From Vandiemenella viatica (Eukaryota; Arthropoda; Insecta; Orthoptera; Morabidae): 64,000 bases of DNA. The DNA lies in the NCBI GenBank assembly GCA_031002005.1, contig CM061921.1, positions 172,306,935 to 172,370,934 of the forward strand. The letters run 5' to 3'. Shown here in pieces: positions 43,455 through 56,183 of the stretch. How positions within the stretch are numbered: the first letter of the stretch is position 1; every line of letters begins with the position of its first letter. The notes below the pieces were generated by a model, which was not told the DNA's origin, made no database searches, and saw nothing but the letters and a program-made list of their open reading frames with translations. The position numbers were made by a program, and so were the translations under genes.

Positions 43455-44470
43455 GCACAGATCAGTGATCTTTGTGTGTGGAAGAAGCATGCAGTGTCCT
43501 GTCATGCACAACGTTGGCCGAATGCCGATACATGTGGGTATTTGGGAGATATGGTGGTTAAAAGTGGTCGATGCAGTGCATTTTCATATTTCGACCAAAG
43601 ACATGTGTCTCTATGTGTTACTCTGCTGCCACAACTACAAAGCATAGACCAATGGTGTTTATATGTGGCAATGGTATCATGTCTCTTATCGTGTACTATG
43701 GTTGTTAGATGGTGGCCATGGGGCTGTGGGAGGTATGGTGGTTGAAAGTTGTAGACCTGCGGCACTTTCATATTTCTACCAAAAACGTATGTGTCATGGT
43801 GTATCACTTTTCAGCGAAAACTAACTAGCGCATATCCCTTGTGTTTGTGTGTAGTAGTAGCACAGAGTCACCCATCGATAACAACGTTGGCCGAATTTCG
43901 GTAACTGTGGCAGTGTGGGAGATATGGTGGTTGAAAGTGGCCAATCAAGGATATTTTCGTATTTCGACCAGAGACATGTGTCTCCATCTATGTCACTCTG
44001 CTGCCACAACTACATAGCATAGACCAATGGTCTTTGTGTGTGGTAGTGGTATCGTGTCTCCTATCACGTACTATGGCGATTATATGTCGGTAGCTATGGG
44101 GTGTGGAAGGTATGGTGGTTGAAATTGGTCGACCTGCGGCACTTTCATATTTCTACCAAAAACGTATGTGTCATGGTGAATCACATTTCAGCCAAAACTG
44201 TCTATCGGAGGTCACTGGTGTTTTTGTGTGGTAGTAGCACAGATTCACCTGTCGATCACAACGTTGGCCGAATTTCGGAAACTCTGCAAGTGTGGGAGAT
44301 ATGGTGGCTGATATTGGTCTATCAAGGTTATTTTCGTATTCCGTCCAAAGACATGGGTGTCCGTATATTTTACTTTCCTGCCTGAACGACAAGGCGCAGA
44401 TGACTGGCGTTTGTGTGTGGTAATAGCATTGAGTCTCTCATCGTGCACTATGGTGGTTAGAAGTCGGTAG
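43455..44470 (+). repeat. 188-bp satellite array with two-unit higher-order period
   Basis: The word ATGGTGG (in GATATGGTGGTT or GGTATGGTGGTT) recurs at 43551, 43735, 43924, 44112 and 44301, spaced 184, 189, 188 and 189 bp. Alternate units resemble each other more: one type has ACAACGTTGGCCGAAT and CGACCAAAGACATGTGT, the other has CTGCGGCACTTTCATATTTC and ACCAAAAACGTATGTGTCAT. This gives a ~376-bp higher-order unit. Overlapping frames on both strands are by-products. Downstream, ACCAGCTAGT at 44515-44524 resembles a Helitron 3' end. Confidence 0.8.
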
Positions 44471-44524
44471 CTGTCAATCCAAATTCATGACAAACACGAA
44501 CGAAGTGTTGGGTACCAGCTAGTA

Positions 44525-45188
44525 ATAAATAAAAAGAAATAACACTCTGGGCTGAACATATATCATTAATATGCGAATCATTCGTGCAAAATTCAAACAA
44601 CACATTTATAAATAATAATTATTATTCACGTACCACGCAAAACTAAACTGACTGAATTCTAGTAAACTACCTAGGGTGGGGACGTCAAGCCTGGCGGTAT
44701 CTCACGGAAGAGTAGGCCTGAATGGGCTGACACCAGGTTTCACCATTTCCCTTCTTCAACTTGCAGAATTCCTTCCAGCTTTATTAAACCGACTTTATTT
44801 GAACCGTTGACCAGACTTTACGAAAATATGCTAATTATTTCAATAGTTACGATGAATTAGCAAATAATTACTATTTTAAAACCTCTTTATTGAAAAACGG
44901 AGGAAAACGCGAATATTAGCCTGTACTTCAGTTAAACATCGTGATTAATAAATACTTTTGACAAAATCTATGAAATTGTGACTAATTACTATTTTAAGAC
45001 CACTATACAGAAAAAAAATGGTTATGAAAGTAAGCAATTTTTATCCAGCTCATACCGCGTTGATATCTTTGCAAACTGAAGGAAATAGGCCGTTTATTAT
45101 CACTAGTAGAGGCTTTCACCTGGCTCCGGTGGAGGGGGGAAGGCCCCGGCGACCTCCGGTTCGGAATTTTAATTAAAAAGGCCGCGGG
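44525..45188. other. No recognised gene
   Basis: AT-rich, containing the second copy of the dispersed repeat (44686-44763) and nothing else that I can support. Confidence 0.4.
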
Positions 45189-45420
45189 TAGTAAAGCAAT
45201 CTTCGCAGGGCCATTTGTTTTCCCTCTTCACGCACGTAATAGGCCGTTTATTATTCCTCTGACAGAAATTTTAATTAACAAACAGTGGGGTGTAAAGCAA
45301 TCTTCGCAGGGTCGTTTATTATCCGTCTGTCAGAAATTTTAATTAAAAAGCAGTGTGGTGTAAAGCAATCTTCGCAGGGCCGTTTATTATCCCTGTGATA
45401 GAATTTTTAATTACGTTTTG
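45189..45420 (+). repeat. Tandem repeat with GTAAAGCAATCTTCGCAGGG unit
   Basis: The unit begins at 45191, 45292 and 45360. It is followed each time by CGTTTATTATCC or a variant, and by AGAAATTTTAATTAA. The period is 68 bp between the last two and 101 bp, through an insertion, between the first two. Confidence 0.8.
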
Positions 45421-45730
45421 AGGTAGAGGGCTGTGGAAGGCGGGGGAGGTGGCGGGGTAGGTGGTGGCAGCTTTGTAGCAGAAACCGCCTTTTAATACTA
45501 CTCATGAGCAACCAATAAAAGCTGTCGTCTTATCTACCCCGACGTAGCTGCGGAGCTCCAAAGCGCCTAGCTAGCAAACAGTCCAGTTAAATTTACAGTT
45601 CGAGTCACGTTACACTTCTGTCTATAAGACTTTTTAGTGTCCTGTTCTCTTGTGCTCTCCAGTTTTGTTCTGGGAAAGTACCCCAACCAAGATATAGTTT
45701 GTTCAGGGAGGAGCCATACCAAACATTGTA

Positions 45731-47151
45731 CACTCCTGGAAATTAAAATAAGAACACATTGACGCCGGTGTGTAAGACCAACCATACTTGCTACGGACAC
45801 TACGAGAGGGCTGTACAAGCAATGATCAAACGCACGGCACAGCGGACACACCAGGAACAGCAGTGTTGGCCATCGAAGGGCGCTAGCTGCGCAGCGGTTG
45901 GACACCGCCGCAGTCAGTGTCAGCCATTTTGCTGTGGCATACGGAGCTCCATCTCAGTCTTTAACACTGGTAGCATGCCGCGACAGCGTGTACGTGAACG
46001 GTATGTGCAGTTGACGGACTTTGAGCGAGGGCGTATAGTGGGCATGCGGGAGGCCAGGTGGCCGTACCGCCGAATTACTCAACATGTGGGGCGCGAGGTC
46101 TCCACAGTACATCGATCTTGTCGCCAGTGGTCGGCGGAAGGTGCACGTGCCCGTCGACCTGGGTCCGGACAGCAGCGACGCACGGACGCACGCCAAGACC
46201 GTCGCATCCTACGCAGTGCCGTAGGGGACCACACCGCCACGTCCCGGCAAATTAGGGACACTGTTGCTCCTGGGATATCAGAGAGGACCATTCGCATCCG
46301 TCTCCATGAAGTTGGGCTACGGTCCCGCGCACCGTTAGGTCGTCTTCCGCTCACGCACCAACACCGTGCAGCCCGCCTCCAGTGGTGTCGCGACAGGCGT
46401 GTATGGAGGGACGAATGGAGACGTGTCGTCTTCAGTGATGAGAGTCGCTTCTGCCTTGGTGCCAATGATGGTCGTATACGTGTTTGGCGCCGTGCAGGTG
46501 AGCGCCACAATCAGGACTGCATACGACCGAGGCACACAGGGCCAACACCCGGCATCATGGTGTGGGGAGCGATCTCCTACACTGGCCGTACACCTCTGGT
46601 GATCGTCGAGGGGACTCTGAACAGTGCACGGTACATTCAAACCGTCATCGAACCCATCGTTCTACCATTCCTAGACCGGCAAGGGAACATGCTGTTCCAA
46701 CAGGACAATGCACGTCCACATGTATCCCGTGCCACCCAACGTGCTCTAGAAGGTGTAAGTCAACTACCCTGGCCAGCGTGATCTCCGGATCTGTCCCCCA
46801 TTGAGCATGTTTGGGACTGGATGAAACGTCGTCTCACGCGGTCTGCACGTCCAGCACGAACGCTGGTCCAGCTGAGGCGCCAGGTGGAAATGGCTTGGCA
46901 TGCCGTTCCACAGGACTACATCCAGCACCTCTACGATCGTCTCCATGGGAGAATTGCAGCCTGCATTGCTGCGAAAGGAGGATATACACGGTACTAGTGC
47001 CGACATTGTGCATGCTCTGTTGCCTGTGTCTATGTGCCTATGGTTCTGTCTGTGTGATCATGTGTTGTATCTACCCCAGGAATGTGTATATAAAGTTTCC
47101 CATTCCTGGGACAATGAATTCACGGTGTTCTTATTTCAATTTCCAGGAGTG
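45731..47151 (+). mobile_element. Tc1-like transposon, copy 1 (inactive)
   Basis: Ends are CACTCCTGGAAATTAAAATA and, in reverse, CACTCCTGGAAATTGAAATA, flanked by TA on each side (45729-45730, 47152-47153), as expected of Tc1/mariner insertion at TA. The two termini are short inverted repeats of about 29 bp. It encodes a transposase with a premature stop. It is nearly identical to the copy at 60249, and the two also share the 461 bases beyond the right end. Confidence 0.93.
45975..46997 (+). pseudogene. Tc1 transposase with one nonsense codon
   Basis: Starts MPRQRVRERYVQLTDFERGR. An N-terminal helix-turn-helix region (YRRITQHVGREVSTVHRSCR) is followed by an arginine-rich linker, then catalytic Asp in VVFSDESRF and second Asp in QQDNARPH. 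A TGA at 46779-46781 replaces an Arg codon (AGA in copy 2) just before SPDLSPIEHVWD, which holds the catalytic Glu. Past the stop the frame is open to TAG at 46995-46997. The full frame would be about 340 codons. Product would cut and paste the element at TA sites; this copy cannot. Confidence 0.9.
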
Positions 47152-47612
47152 TATTATTGTGAATACATTTAATTTTTCCAAGTCTTAATGTCTCTGGAGT
47201 TACATTCCCGCAAATTTTTCACTCTAATTTTTTTCCTGCTGTCACTTTTACTACCACTTCGCAAAAAGTGATACAATTTTAACTTATCTCCATATCGCAG
47301 ACTTTTAGTAAAAGAAACTCTTGCTGTTGGTATCATTCTGCTGAAAACAGTACGATGCACCTTCAAATGTCGTAGAAAGTATCCATTTTTAACCGTTCCT
47401 GTCCCTTCATTCATGATGAGGTTTTACAGTCTAGTAAGGATCCCTAGATTATCCTCAGACTTAACAATGTGGTTTTCTCAGCTTCAAGGGGCAAACAAGA
47501 ATTCCAACAGTTATATTGGAAAGAATGAAGCTGATCATATTGAATGATGCATCCGAAAGAAAATACCATAGACCAAGAGAACGCAAATCAGCAGTTGACA
47601 TCTCTTTCATCT
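47152..47612. repeat. Right-flank segment shared with the second Tc1 locus
   Basis: This sequence, from TATTATTGTGAATACATTT to TGACATCTCTTTCATCT, is almost the same as 61673-62123, differing by a few substitutions and one or two indels. After it the two loci diverge abruptly. The sequences left of the two Tc1 copies are unrelated. The segment has no terminal repeat or coding region that I recognise. Confidence 0.85.
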
Positions 47613-48119
47613 ATAACAAACGCTCGTACAGTGGTTACGAAAACAAAAGTGCATAAACAATAGCGTGTTTCTGCAAAAATGAAGAAAGTAAGTGCGAATA
47701 AAAAAGACACCTCAGGATATGTGCGGAACACATAAAAACAATAGGAAAATCACTGAAATGGAACTTCCCCAGACTTCAATGTGAAAATAGGAAACAAAAA
47801 CTTTCACCGAAGATGATGTAATCAATCGAAACGCGTCTGCCAAAAAACGAAGTTTTTTATTTAGCTGCAATAGACGGATAAGTTCACAGAATCCTTATTA
47901 ATAAAGCAGCTAAGGAAAAAGGTCTGAACCTCAACATGTTTAGATAAATTCAGATACACAACCCCACAGACTGTACTCTGGGGCCATGTCCTCCACACCT
48001 AGGAACGCTTTATTTAGAACCACCATTACATAATCGAAGGGAAATGTATGCTGAAACAGTTTGAACAGAAGATAACATCAGCATTATCGGCTCAGTGCAG
48101 ATAACGCCATTACTGGAAG

Positions 48120-49330
48120 AAAAAACACCATACCGCTAATAGTGAGGGCTTATGATGATTGCATGAAACATTTCAGGAGGATTTACAGAGCACAAAAACT
48201 ACCGGTATACACAATAGAATTATCTAGCGAAACGATGATATTAGACATCCACCCGGTTATCAGATTTATTGAAGGAAGAGACAGTAATTATGACAATAAT
48301 CGATACGCTTTCAAATCTACCTGGAGGCCAGTATGACCGTAAACAGTTGGCTCCAAGTTTGAGCAAGCAGTAGGATGCGTTTTCTGTGGATTCAAGAAAT
48401 AACAAGTTTGTAACATAAAGCCTCCCTCAAGCTTAACTACTTGAAATGACGAAAGCCTTAGAATATGGCGTGAAGTTTCAAACTGAGAGATTAGTAACAA
48501 TTACAGATTCCATACCTGCTATCACGAAATTAAATAACATCTCCAAGAAAAATGGCAAAAGCTGGATATCGTACGAGACACTTTGAATGGCAACTAAATT
48601 AAGATAGAAGTATAGGTATGTTACATTTATTTTGTTCATTGGTCACGTTGGCATTAAAGGAAATGAAAAAGCAGATAAACAAGCCAAAGATGCCACACAC
48701 AATGTAATTAAAACTAACCAAATCCCTGCAACGAATCAAATACCAATGGTTGTACACAAAGCCATAAAAGAACGGGTTATCGAATGGGAGACTCCAGACC
48801 TTCACAAAGACAGCTACTATATACAAATACATCCCTCTATCCCAAGTGTACATTGGTAAACTACCATGACAGTACCCAACAAATTTTTGTCAATCAGTGC
48901 GAGACTTACGTACAAAAAACGTCTGTTTAAAATCAACATAGTCAACACACCCTTCTGTGAATAAGATGGAAGTAGCTTTGGAGTGGTGGATCATCATTTC
49001 TTCACATGAAAGAACCATCGGAATGTATCGTCACGACTGATCACCGAATTGCAGACCTGGTGCCGAGTTGCCTACCAAGATACATCATCTTTTCCATAAA
49101 AAGAAAATGGAAATTATCACTACCCTATATAGATTTGCAACTAAATACCACACTAAAATATAAAACCAGAGGGATTATCCTACAACAGACGGACTGTAAA
49201 TCCCCATGGGACACGATAAGAACACCAAAAGAGGGGTTACAACCTAATGGTCAGTTCAGGCTTCTGATACCAATAGTTTCATATTGTATAACATCCCAGC
49301 CTCCAAGAAGCATTTTGAAGTGACAACCGC
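48120..49330 (+). pseudogene. LINE C-terminal region with RNase H domain
   Basis: The first part reads YDDCMKHFRRIYRAQKLPVY then ETMILDIHPVIRF, a post-RT segment. Frames at 48440-48720 give ALEYGVKFQTERLVTITDSI, then FIGHVGIKGNEKADKQAKDA, with the conserved GHVG-x-x-GNE-x-AD motif of RNase H domains in I/Jockey-superfamily LINEs. A decayed cysteine/His region follows to about 49060. Several frame changes and stops. 47613-48119 contains weaker, unassigned remains, possibly the same LINE. Confidence 0.7.
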
Positions 49331-52330
49331 CTAATCCAGATGCAGAATAACGTCATAAAACAACCTTCTCAACAACACAGAGCAAGACACAACTACACCC
49401 AGAGAGCCGTGTACTCGCCAGACCGAGAAATGTATGTCAACAAAAGGTCCATCATCACAGGATCGATCGTCATAGAGCAACACATAATTGTGTACTTCCA
49501 GGCCGTAAAGATAGCCATTTCGGTTTCATTGGTGTCTAACGCCTCGTGGGCTCTGAAATCTTTAATATGGTACCTAGGTGCTTTACGTTAGAGACATCAT
49601 TGCATCTGTTGGGGTTGCTTTCTGCAATTGTCTGCCTATACTTGATTTTTCATTTCAAGTTCTAAATGAACCCATTATTCCGGTCTACATGTAATTTATT
49701 GCAACTTTCATAGTGATTTGTAGAAGATTTAAGGTTACAAGCCACTAGACTTGCTGAATTTAAAGGCAAAGGTAGGCAAATTTTTTCTTCGCGGTTTCTC
49801 ATATACTTTATTTCCGGACTTGTAGCTCAGAATCGAAAGTGAACCTATTTGTAGTCTACCACCCGCCGATCAGGAAAACTGTTGCTACAGTAAATTTAAG
49901 GTACCAGTTTCCCAAAACAGTTCTTACGAGTTTAATGAGCACTAAGCATTAACTGAATTCTTAATATTCACTATGAGTCTGTCTATGGATATTTGTAATA
50001 TACAGCCATCAAGTGAACGAAAACCATTATAGTTATTACAGATTTTTCAAGCCGGCTCCGTTGTATGTTGTAAGTATTGATTCTTAACCCAAATCGATGA
50101 GTGGGAACTCTGTTTCCATCATTATAAAGCTATTGTATAATTACGCTCTTTCAAAATGTCAGTGCTTTTATAATGTCAATAATCTTATTTATTTCAAACT
50201 GGTATGGTATTTGTCTTGTGTTTAAGAGGTCCATGTAAAACTATATGAGCTATCTTCGAGGGGAACTTGGATGGATACTAATCAACTTTGAATATATACT
50301 ATTAAGGTGAGCTGCTTTCTTCAATTTCATTTTGTTTATGCGTGGGTATAAATCATGAGAAAAGGATATAATTTTAATTCATTACCATTAACGCTTCGGA
50401 TATTACTGATATAGTGCTCATTTATTAGGTCGCAGCTCGAGACGTCGCAACGGTTAGGATTGCTTTCATCTTAAATGAAATTTAAATTTTTTGTGGTCCA
50501 TATCACCACTAAGCAAGCATAATCAGTTGGGGTCTTGGTCAAGCTTTCTGTTGCATGTTCTTTGTAGAGCTTTTCTTTATCTTTATTCCGATCTCGTACT
50601 GTCATTATGGACACAGAGGCAAGATTACAAAATCTTAAAACGTCTGTTTGTTCATGAAACTGAGGTGGTTTAAAATAATGAAGGCAGTAATGTTTCCGGT
50701 TACATTGATTATTATCACTGAACAAAATGTGCTAAACAAATAGTTTCCTCAACAATTTGTGATTACCATACTCCTTTTTTTGCATACGCGTAGCAGCTTT
50801 ACCACACACACGATCTGGACATTTTGGATATACCGATGACTGGACAATTGTTACAGGGATTCGCGTTTCTAGATGAGACAAGAAAAGCTGAAAACCCTGT
50901 AATCACCTCTGTAAACCACTGTATGAAAACATGACTCCAACCCAGTATGAGTAAAGTTAAAATGGCTTCTATTCGTATTATCAATAGAATTCCTACAAGC
51001 GATCAAGTACCTAGCAGATACGGCAGCACCATACCGAATAACTATATTCATAATCGACCTACATATATATCAGACTTGATAGAACAATGAAACCAGAAAA
51101 ACACTGCTGCTAAACTGGAGACTTTAAATGTGACACTCTCCGCATACTTTGCAACTTTGTGGTATTCAGCCTCACCCATTTAAATCTGTTTCTAATTTGG
51201 ATAACCCGGATTATTTAAATATTCCTTTCGTAAAGGAAATAAAAATTCACTTACACGATGCCACTAATAGTGGCCTGCCTGTAGTATATACCTACGCACC
51301 ACACTCTAGTAATTGAATACCACTGCTAACAACTGATTAACACAGATATAATTCACCCTCGGAGACATTGTACCATTTTTCTCAAATACAACAGATGGTC
51401 ACATGGGTAAAGATTTTTCCACCCACATAATTTTTTTGAAGTACAATCCACGACAAACAAAGCATCTGTTTTTGATCAATCCCAGGAGACCTACAATATA
51501 TTAACCTGGATTCTAACAAATACTGAATTCAGTGAAATCCGTTTTACATACTGAAGGAAAGACGTTCTCCAGAAAACGAATGATCCAAAATCTTTTAGAG
51601 GAGAACTGAGGGATCGACTCCAAGCGACAGTGTAATTAATTGACGAATTTAGGACTGATTTGCATGATAATGAAATTATTGCTACATAACCTTTAAAATA
51701 AATGAATAATTAAGCTATAAATATTTTTTTCTTAAGATACTGCTCTAATTGTTAGCTCAGTAGCCTCAGTTATTGCAGGATGGCACTTACATTTTATTAA
51801 AAGTACATCAGGATGTTTCAAAAATGGATAGGGATGCTTTAGCTACTACATGATATTAGACGAGTACGAGAGTTATATCACTAATTATCATTTCTGTTCC
51901 AAGTTTTATACCGTAGGCTGTAATTTTATAGTTGGTAATGTTGTGTATAATCAACTGTACGTTGTAGGACGTGAGTTTTATGACTTCTTACTTCCATTCC
52001 AGCGGCAAATGAGTTTATTAAATACAGTTTCATATTGTATAAATTATTGCTGATCGTTCTCTTCGAAAGGTTTTATGTGTCTGTGAACGTTTGCGTATTA
52101 TCAGCTGCAAAGCTCTGATATTATATCAAATGCTTTCTATCAGTTGGCCAATAAACAAACTTTTAATCCATTATGCACTACCCTTGTCATAAATCTCTTG
52201 TAGCTTTCCGAAACTTCCGGGATTCTCAAATAATGTTTGGTAACGATGAGAGTAAACATGTTTACCGGGGTAACCACGTTGGAGTTCTCTACACGTATTG
52301 CCGCAGATTCAGATCCAAACAAAACCATCC
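49331..52330. other. No recognised gene
   Basis: AT-rich, with no coding frame above about 85 codons that looks like a known family, no terminal repeats and no tandem array. It is the longest featureless stretch besides those at 12961, 19431, 29440 and 38346. Confidence 0.4.
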
Positions 52331-52336
52331 ATTTTA

Positions 52337-52550
52337 TAACGCTCTGGCCTCGCATTCGGGAGGACGTGGGTTTGAATCCACGTCCGGGTATACAGATTTT
52401 GGCTTTCCATATTCTCCCCAAATCACTCCAGGTGAATGCCGGGATGCTTCCTTCAAAAGGGTAACGATCGAATTAATTCCCGTTCCTTGCCTCCAGTCAT
52501 TTCCCGACTCTAATGACTTCGACGTTGACGAGACTTAAGCAAAAAATAAT
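52337..52550 (+). mobile_element. SINE family B, 5'-truncated copy
   Basis: Begins in the middle of the tRNA-like head (CTCTGGCCTCGCATTCGGGA), with B box GGTTTGAATCC. The core words CAAATCACTCCAGGTGAATG and CGGGATGCTTCCTTCAAAAG are intact. It ends with GACTTCGACGTTGACGAGAC and a short A-rich tail. Diverged relative to the copies at 53413 and 58090. Confidence 0.8.
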
Positions 52551-52779
52551 AATAAGCATTAATTTTAAATCAATGATTTTATTTATATATTTTTAGGTTT
52601 GGTAACTGTTGTCTCAAATCAGTGCTGACACAATTAATATCGGTAATACACTTACTTTCTCTTGATGACAACTAATTCAATTATGAATCCTAATAAAATG
52701 GTTGATGTAATGGTGTGCACATGTACATAGGTAGAGATGTGCATTATTTGAAATACATGGTTAAGGTTCTTTTTTTTCA

Positions 52780-52975
52780 AATGCTCATGGTCCGGTCCCA
52801 GTTTCGAATCCCAGTGAGGCCGGGAATATTGAAGAGTTGTGTCACTCCTTGGTTTGGATTTCACTTCAAACTGTATGTCGCAGAGGAAAGCAACTGGTTG
52901 TCCTACCTCTGGCACAATGGCTTAGTGTGCCTCCTTTGCGAGGATCCAGACAACCTTCGGGTTGTGGACTAATTT
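52780..52975 (+). repeat. Possible tRNA-like repeat of another family
   Basis: CCGGTCCCAGTTTCGAATCC contains a B-box-like word, followed by CAGTGAGGCCGGGAATATTG and a CAGACAACCTTCGGGTTGTG stem-like end. No A box, tail or target duplication was found. It may be the decayed 3' part of a SINE or an unrelated repeat. Confidence 0.25.
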
Positions 52976-53412
52976 AATATTATATCACGAACATTGATTT
53001 ACTAACTCATTCAAAGTATTGATAACATTACCAAACAAAAGTCAAATCACAACTTGGACTGTTGCGCAAATAACAATGAATTTGACAATACTGACACAAC
53101 TATAGATGCCGCCACTGACTTGCATGTTGTGATTGTTTTGTATTTTATTATTATGCCAGTTTTGTTTGGCTTGATGGATGCAAGATATTACAATTTAAGT
53201 ACAACATCAAAAATAAGTTTTTATTTGGTACTACACGTCATACAAAACACATCTCACTTGTTCCTAACTTAAAATTAAATTGCCACTTTATTCTCCTCTG
53301 TTGTACAAAGTTAAATTAATTCTTTCCGATTCATCAGATTACAATTTGTAAAATGTTTATTAAAAGTTTTCACTGTGGAGAAAGTAATAAAATTTTCTCT
53401 GTCTGGGGCGAC

Positions 53413-53675
53413 CGAGCGTGGTGGTGTAACGGATAGCGTTCTGGCCTCGCATTCGGGAGGACGGCGGTTCGAATCCCCGTCCGGGCATCCAGATTTGGGT
53501 TTTCCATGGTTTCCCCAAATCACTCCAGGTGAATGCCGGGATGCTTCCTTCAAAAGGCCATGGCCGAATTCCTTCCCATTCCTTGCCCCCATCCTTTCCC
53601 GTCTCTAAAAGACCACGTTGTTAAAAAGGGACGTTAAACTGTTACAAAACAAAAAAAAAAACAAAAACAAAAAAA
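53413..53675 (+). mobile_element. SINE family B, full-length copy
   Basis: Head CGAGCGTGGTGGTGTAACGG with A-box-like TGGTGTAACGG and B box GGTTCGAATCC. The core TTTCCATGGTTTCCCCAAAT and ATCACTCCAGGTGAATGC is followed by the 3' end GACGTTAAACTGTTAC and an A-rich tail with C interruptions. The target duplication GTCTGGGGCGAC is perfect (53401-53412 and 53676-53687). Polymerase III transcription and LINE-driven insertion are expected for this structure. Confidence 0.93.
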
Positions 53676-53687
53676 GTCTGGGGCGAC

Positions 53688-54224
53688 AGTAAAAACATTC
53701 AATTTGTATTGAAGATATCAAAAATGTCTGTTTGCAAGATATGTCCAAAATCCTTAAAGGACATGTTAATGCTGCCACAAATTTTTTGAACTATATATAT
53801 AAAAAAATTAATTGTATTTGCTATTCTTGTCTTATAGAGCCAGTACCAAAAGTTATTGCGATCAGAGACTCAAGACCCTAGGACCGGCGCTAGGATTCTC
53901 GGACCCCAGTAAGCGTTCGGCTCAAGTATCCAAGTGTGATTGTAGCTGAAGAAAGTACGTATTATGTATTTATTTTCGGAGAAAAGATTAATGGTGAACT
54001 TTTAGATGAGTATTAGAACGTCAAACCTCAAAATATAAAAAAGAGGAATTGCGTAGTTTACGGGATTCAATTAATTTTGATTAATTGTGAATTTTGCAGT
54101 TGACACTCTGTCGCCAATATGAACTATAGAAAATGATTCATTTATGGCTTCTGATTGCAGGCATTATTCAGTAAATATCAAATCCACCAAAAATTATGTT
54201 CCGTCACACTTCCAATAATAAAAT
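53688..54224. other. No recognised gene
   Basis: AT-rich leader of the third hAT transposase remnant. It may include decayed N-terminal coding sequence, but nothing is convincing. Confidence 0.4.
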
Positions 54225-56183
54225 TGCTGAAGAATTTATGGCATACAAGGAAATCACAAAACTAGTTTTAGAAGCGATTGATTGTATATGCACCGAGGCA
54301 GATATTTGGTCTTCATCCAAGTTATCTTGGTATGACGCTTTATTGCATTGATAGTAACATATCTGAAAGTGAAAAAGCTACACTTTTCTTGCTGGATATT
54401 TAGGGGGTCTCGTACATATGAAAAAATAACTGAACTGATTGTTGACGTACATTGTGAGTTAGATTTGAAATTATTGAAAATTGTGAAGACGTTTACTGAC
54501 GATAAATCAAATATGTTCAAAGTCTTTAAAAAGTATGGCAAATCTACTTTGTGAACATTCACGGTATATAATAGAGATTCAGCAAAAATTGAATTTCCCA
54601 AACTATCTAAATAATGCTAAATAATGAAAGATATTCTATGAATACATTGCATTTAATTGCTTCACGAGTTATAGAGTCAAAGTAACTCATACAAGAAACT
54701 GCATGATATAGCAACTGTAAAATGTCAAGCTCTTTGAAATCTGAGTTCAAGGTGTCCAAAAGCATGTGAACTTAGAGTCTACTGGCAAATCCCCTACTCC
54801 TCTATGTCCAACAGGATGTCCAACATGTGCCCTCAATTGTAATTAAATTAAATGGATGTAATTCATATTATTATAATATTCAAGATCTTTGCGTTGTAAA
54901 AGCGGTCCTGATTGAAACATTAAGAAATCTAGATTTGGCAGCTTTTAATGAAATTGAAATCCATTTTCTTAAAGAGTACATTAAAAAACGAATTGTTGAA
55001 GACATCTCAAGTTTGGAGGGGGACAACAGTACCGAATTAGCCACGTAGCAGGAGTTAGCAAATGCTAAGGGGCCCCTTGCCTTCTGGGGGCTCCGCGCGC
55101 TTATGGGGGTCTAGGGGGACTCCACCGCGCCTAGGAGTCTCGGGAGCCTCCCCGTCAGGTCAGATGGGTGACCTTTTTTTTTCAGCTCTACTACTGCCCC
55201 CGACAGCGAAAACCAAGGGCCCCTTCTTCACATTTGCTACGGGGCCCAGCGCTGTTTTAATCTGGACCTGCGGGACAAAGATACCTTCTATGCATGTTTC
55301 CCTCTAGATTAATTAGAATGCAATGGATTCTAAGCAGTTTGCAAATGGATAATACTACACACTGTGGTGTGTTGATATATATATATATGTCAGATCCATC
55401 CGGGAAAGATCAGGAATCGGGCGGGTTGAATGGAGTTCCCGGTTAGAGGTAGATGGCTCGTCAGCGAAGGTAGGCTGTGGATATCTCACGGACAGTGGAG
55501 AGTAACTACGAGAACACAGCGGATACAAGGATCCGGTTTATTAAACTCAGTCTCACAATACACAATGGCAGATAATGGAGTGATGTCGCGGTCAGGCAGG
55601 AAGAGACCCGTGTGCTGTGCGCTGCCCTTTAAGTAGCCCCTCGTAGTTGTGACTACAGTCACTGTGGCGCTGGCATCCTGCTGGCAGCGTCTGTGGCGCC
55701 GTCTAGTTAGCCCCATCCTCCAGATCCTACATATATAATCAAAAGAATCCTAAGAAAGCGTTTTTGAGACTCGACCCATTAGAAGAAACCAAGGCAAATG
55801 ATAGCATATTAGCATCTGTACGTTATTCTTTTTTAAAACTCAAATGGTTGCCAAAGGTAAACAGATAATACATAAAGGATAAGTTGTTTCTGAGGTACTA
55901 ACTGTAAAACAAGATGATGTTCAAAATACAATTACATAATCCAACTGGAAAAGAAGGTAAAAGACTATCTTATTATGTGTTTGTAGAGGGCTCAGATTCT
56001 TATGTAGCCAGTGTCAGTGCAAACTCTGACACAGACCCAGAAATACTGCGGTATTTAAGCTATATTGATACTAGTTTATATTGGTTAAATAAAAATACAA
56101 CAGTAAAAAAAGTGTTCCAAAAAAGTAATAATTGTTTTTCTAGTTCTGCTCCAGTAGAACTTTATTATAAAGATGTCTCATAG
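54225..56183 (+). pseudogene. hAT transposase remnant, interrupted by a GC-rich insertion
   Basis: Pieces in order are KEITKLVLEAIDCICTEADI followed by WSSSKLS, then in another frame SCWIFRGSRTYEKITELIVD and FTDDKSNMFKVFKKYGKS, then FNEIEIHFLKEYIKKR. After the insertion come FLRLDPLEE, SFLKLKWLPK and LNKNTTVKKVFQKSNNCFSS with SAPVELYY. These follow the order of hAT transposases (first Asp in TEADIWSS, middle TDDxSNM block, hATC SSAPVERLFS-like end). Stops and frame changes throughout. The insertion spans about 55055-55730. Confidence 0.75.
55055..55730. mobile_element. GC-rich insertion in the hAT remnant, type uncertain
   Basis: It splits the transposase reading. The left part (55060-55270) has AAGGGGCCCCTTGCC and AAGGGCCCCTTCTTC, with a GGGGCCC near each end, as in some hAT-derived MITEs. 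The right part (55390-55730) begins after a TA repeat with GTCAGATCCATCCGGGAAAG, ends near CATCCTCCAGATCCTACATA and may be an LTR fragment. I found no matching target duplication. Confidence 0.35.

Noticed and set aside
43455..44470. CRISPR or gene cluster in overlapping frames of 60-114 codons
   Set aside because: It is a tandem satellite with 188-bp units; the frames repeat with the units and occur on both strands.
46079..46640. Long minus-strand frames in both Tc1 copies
   Set aside because: They are antisense shadows of the GC-rich transposase gene and have no motifs of their own.
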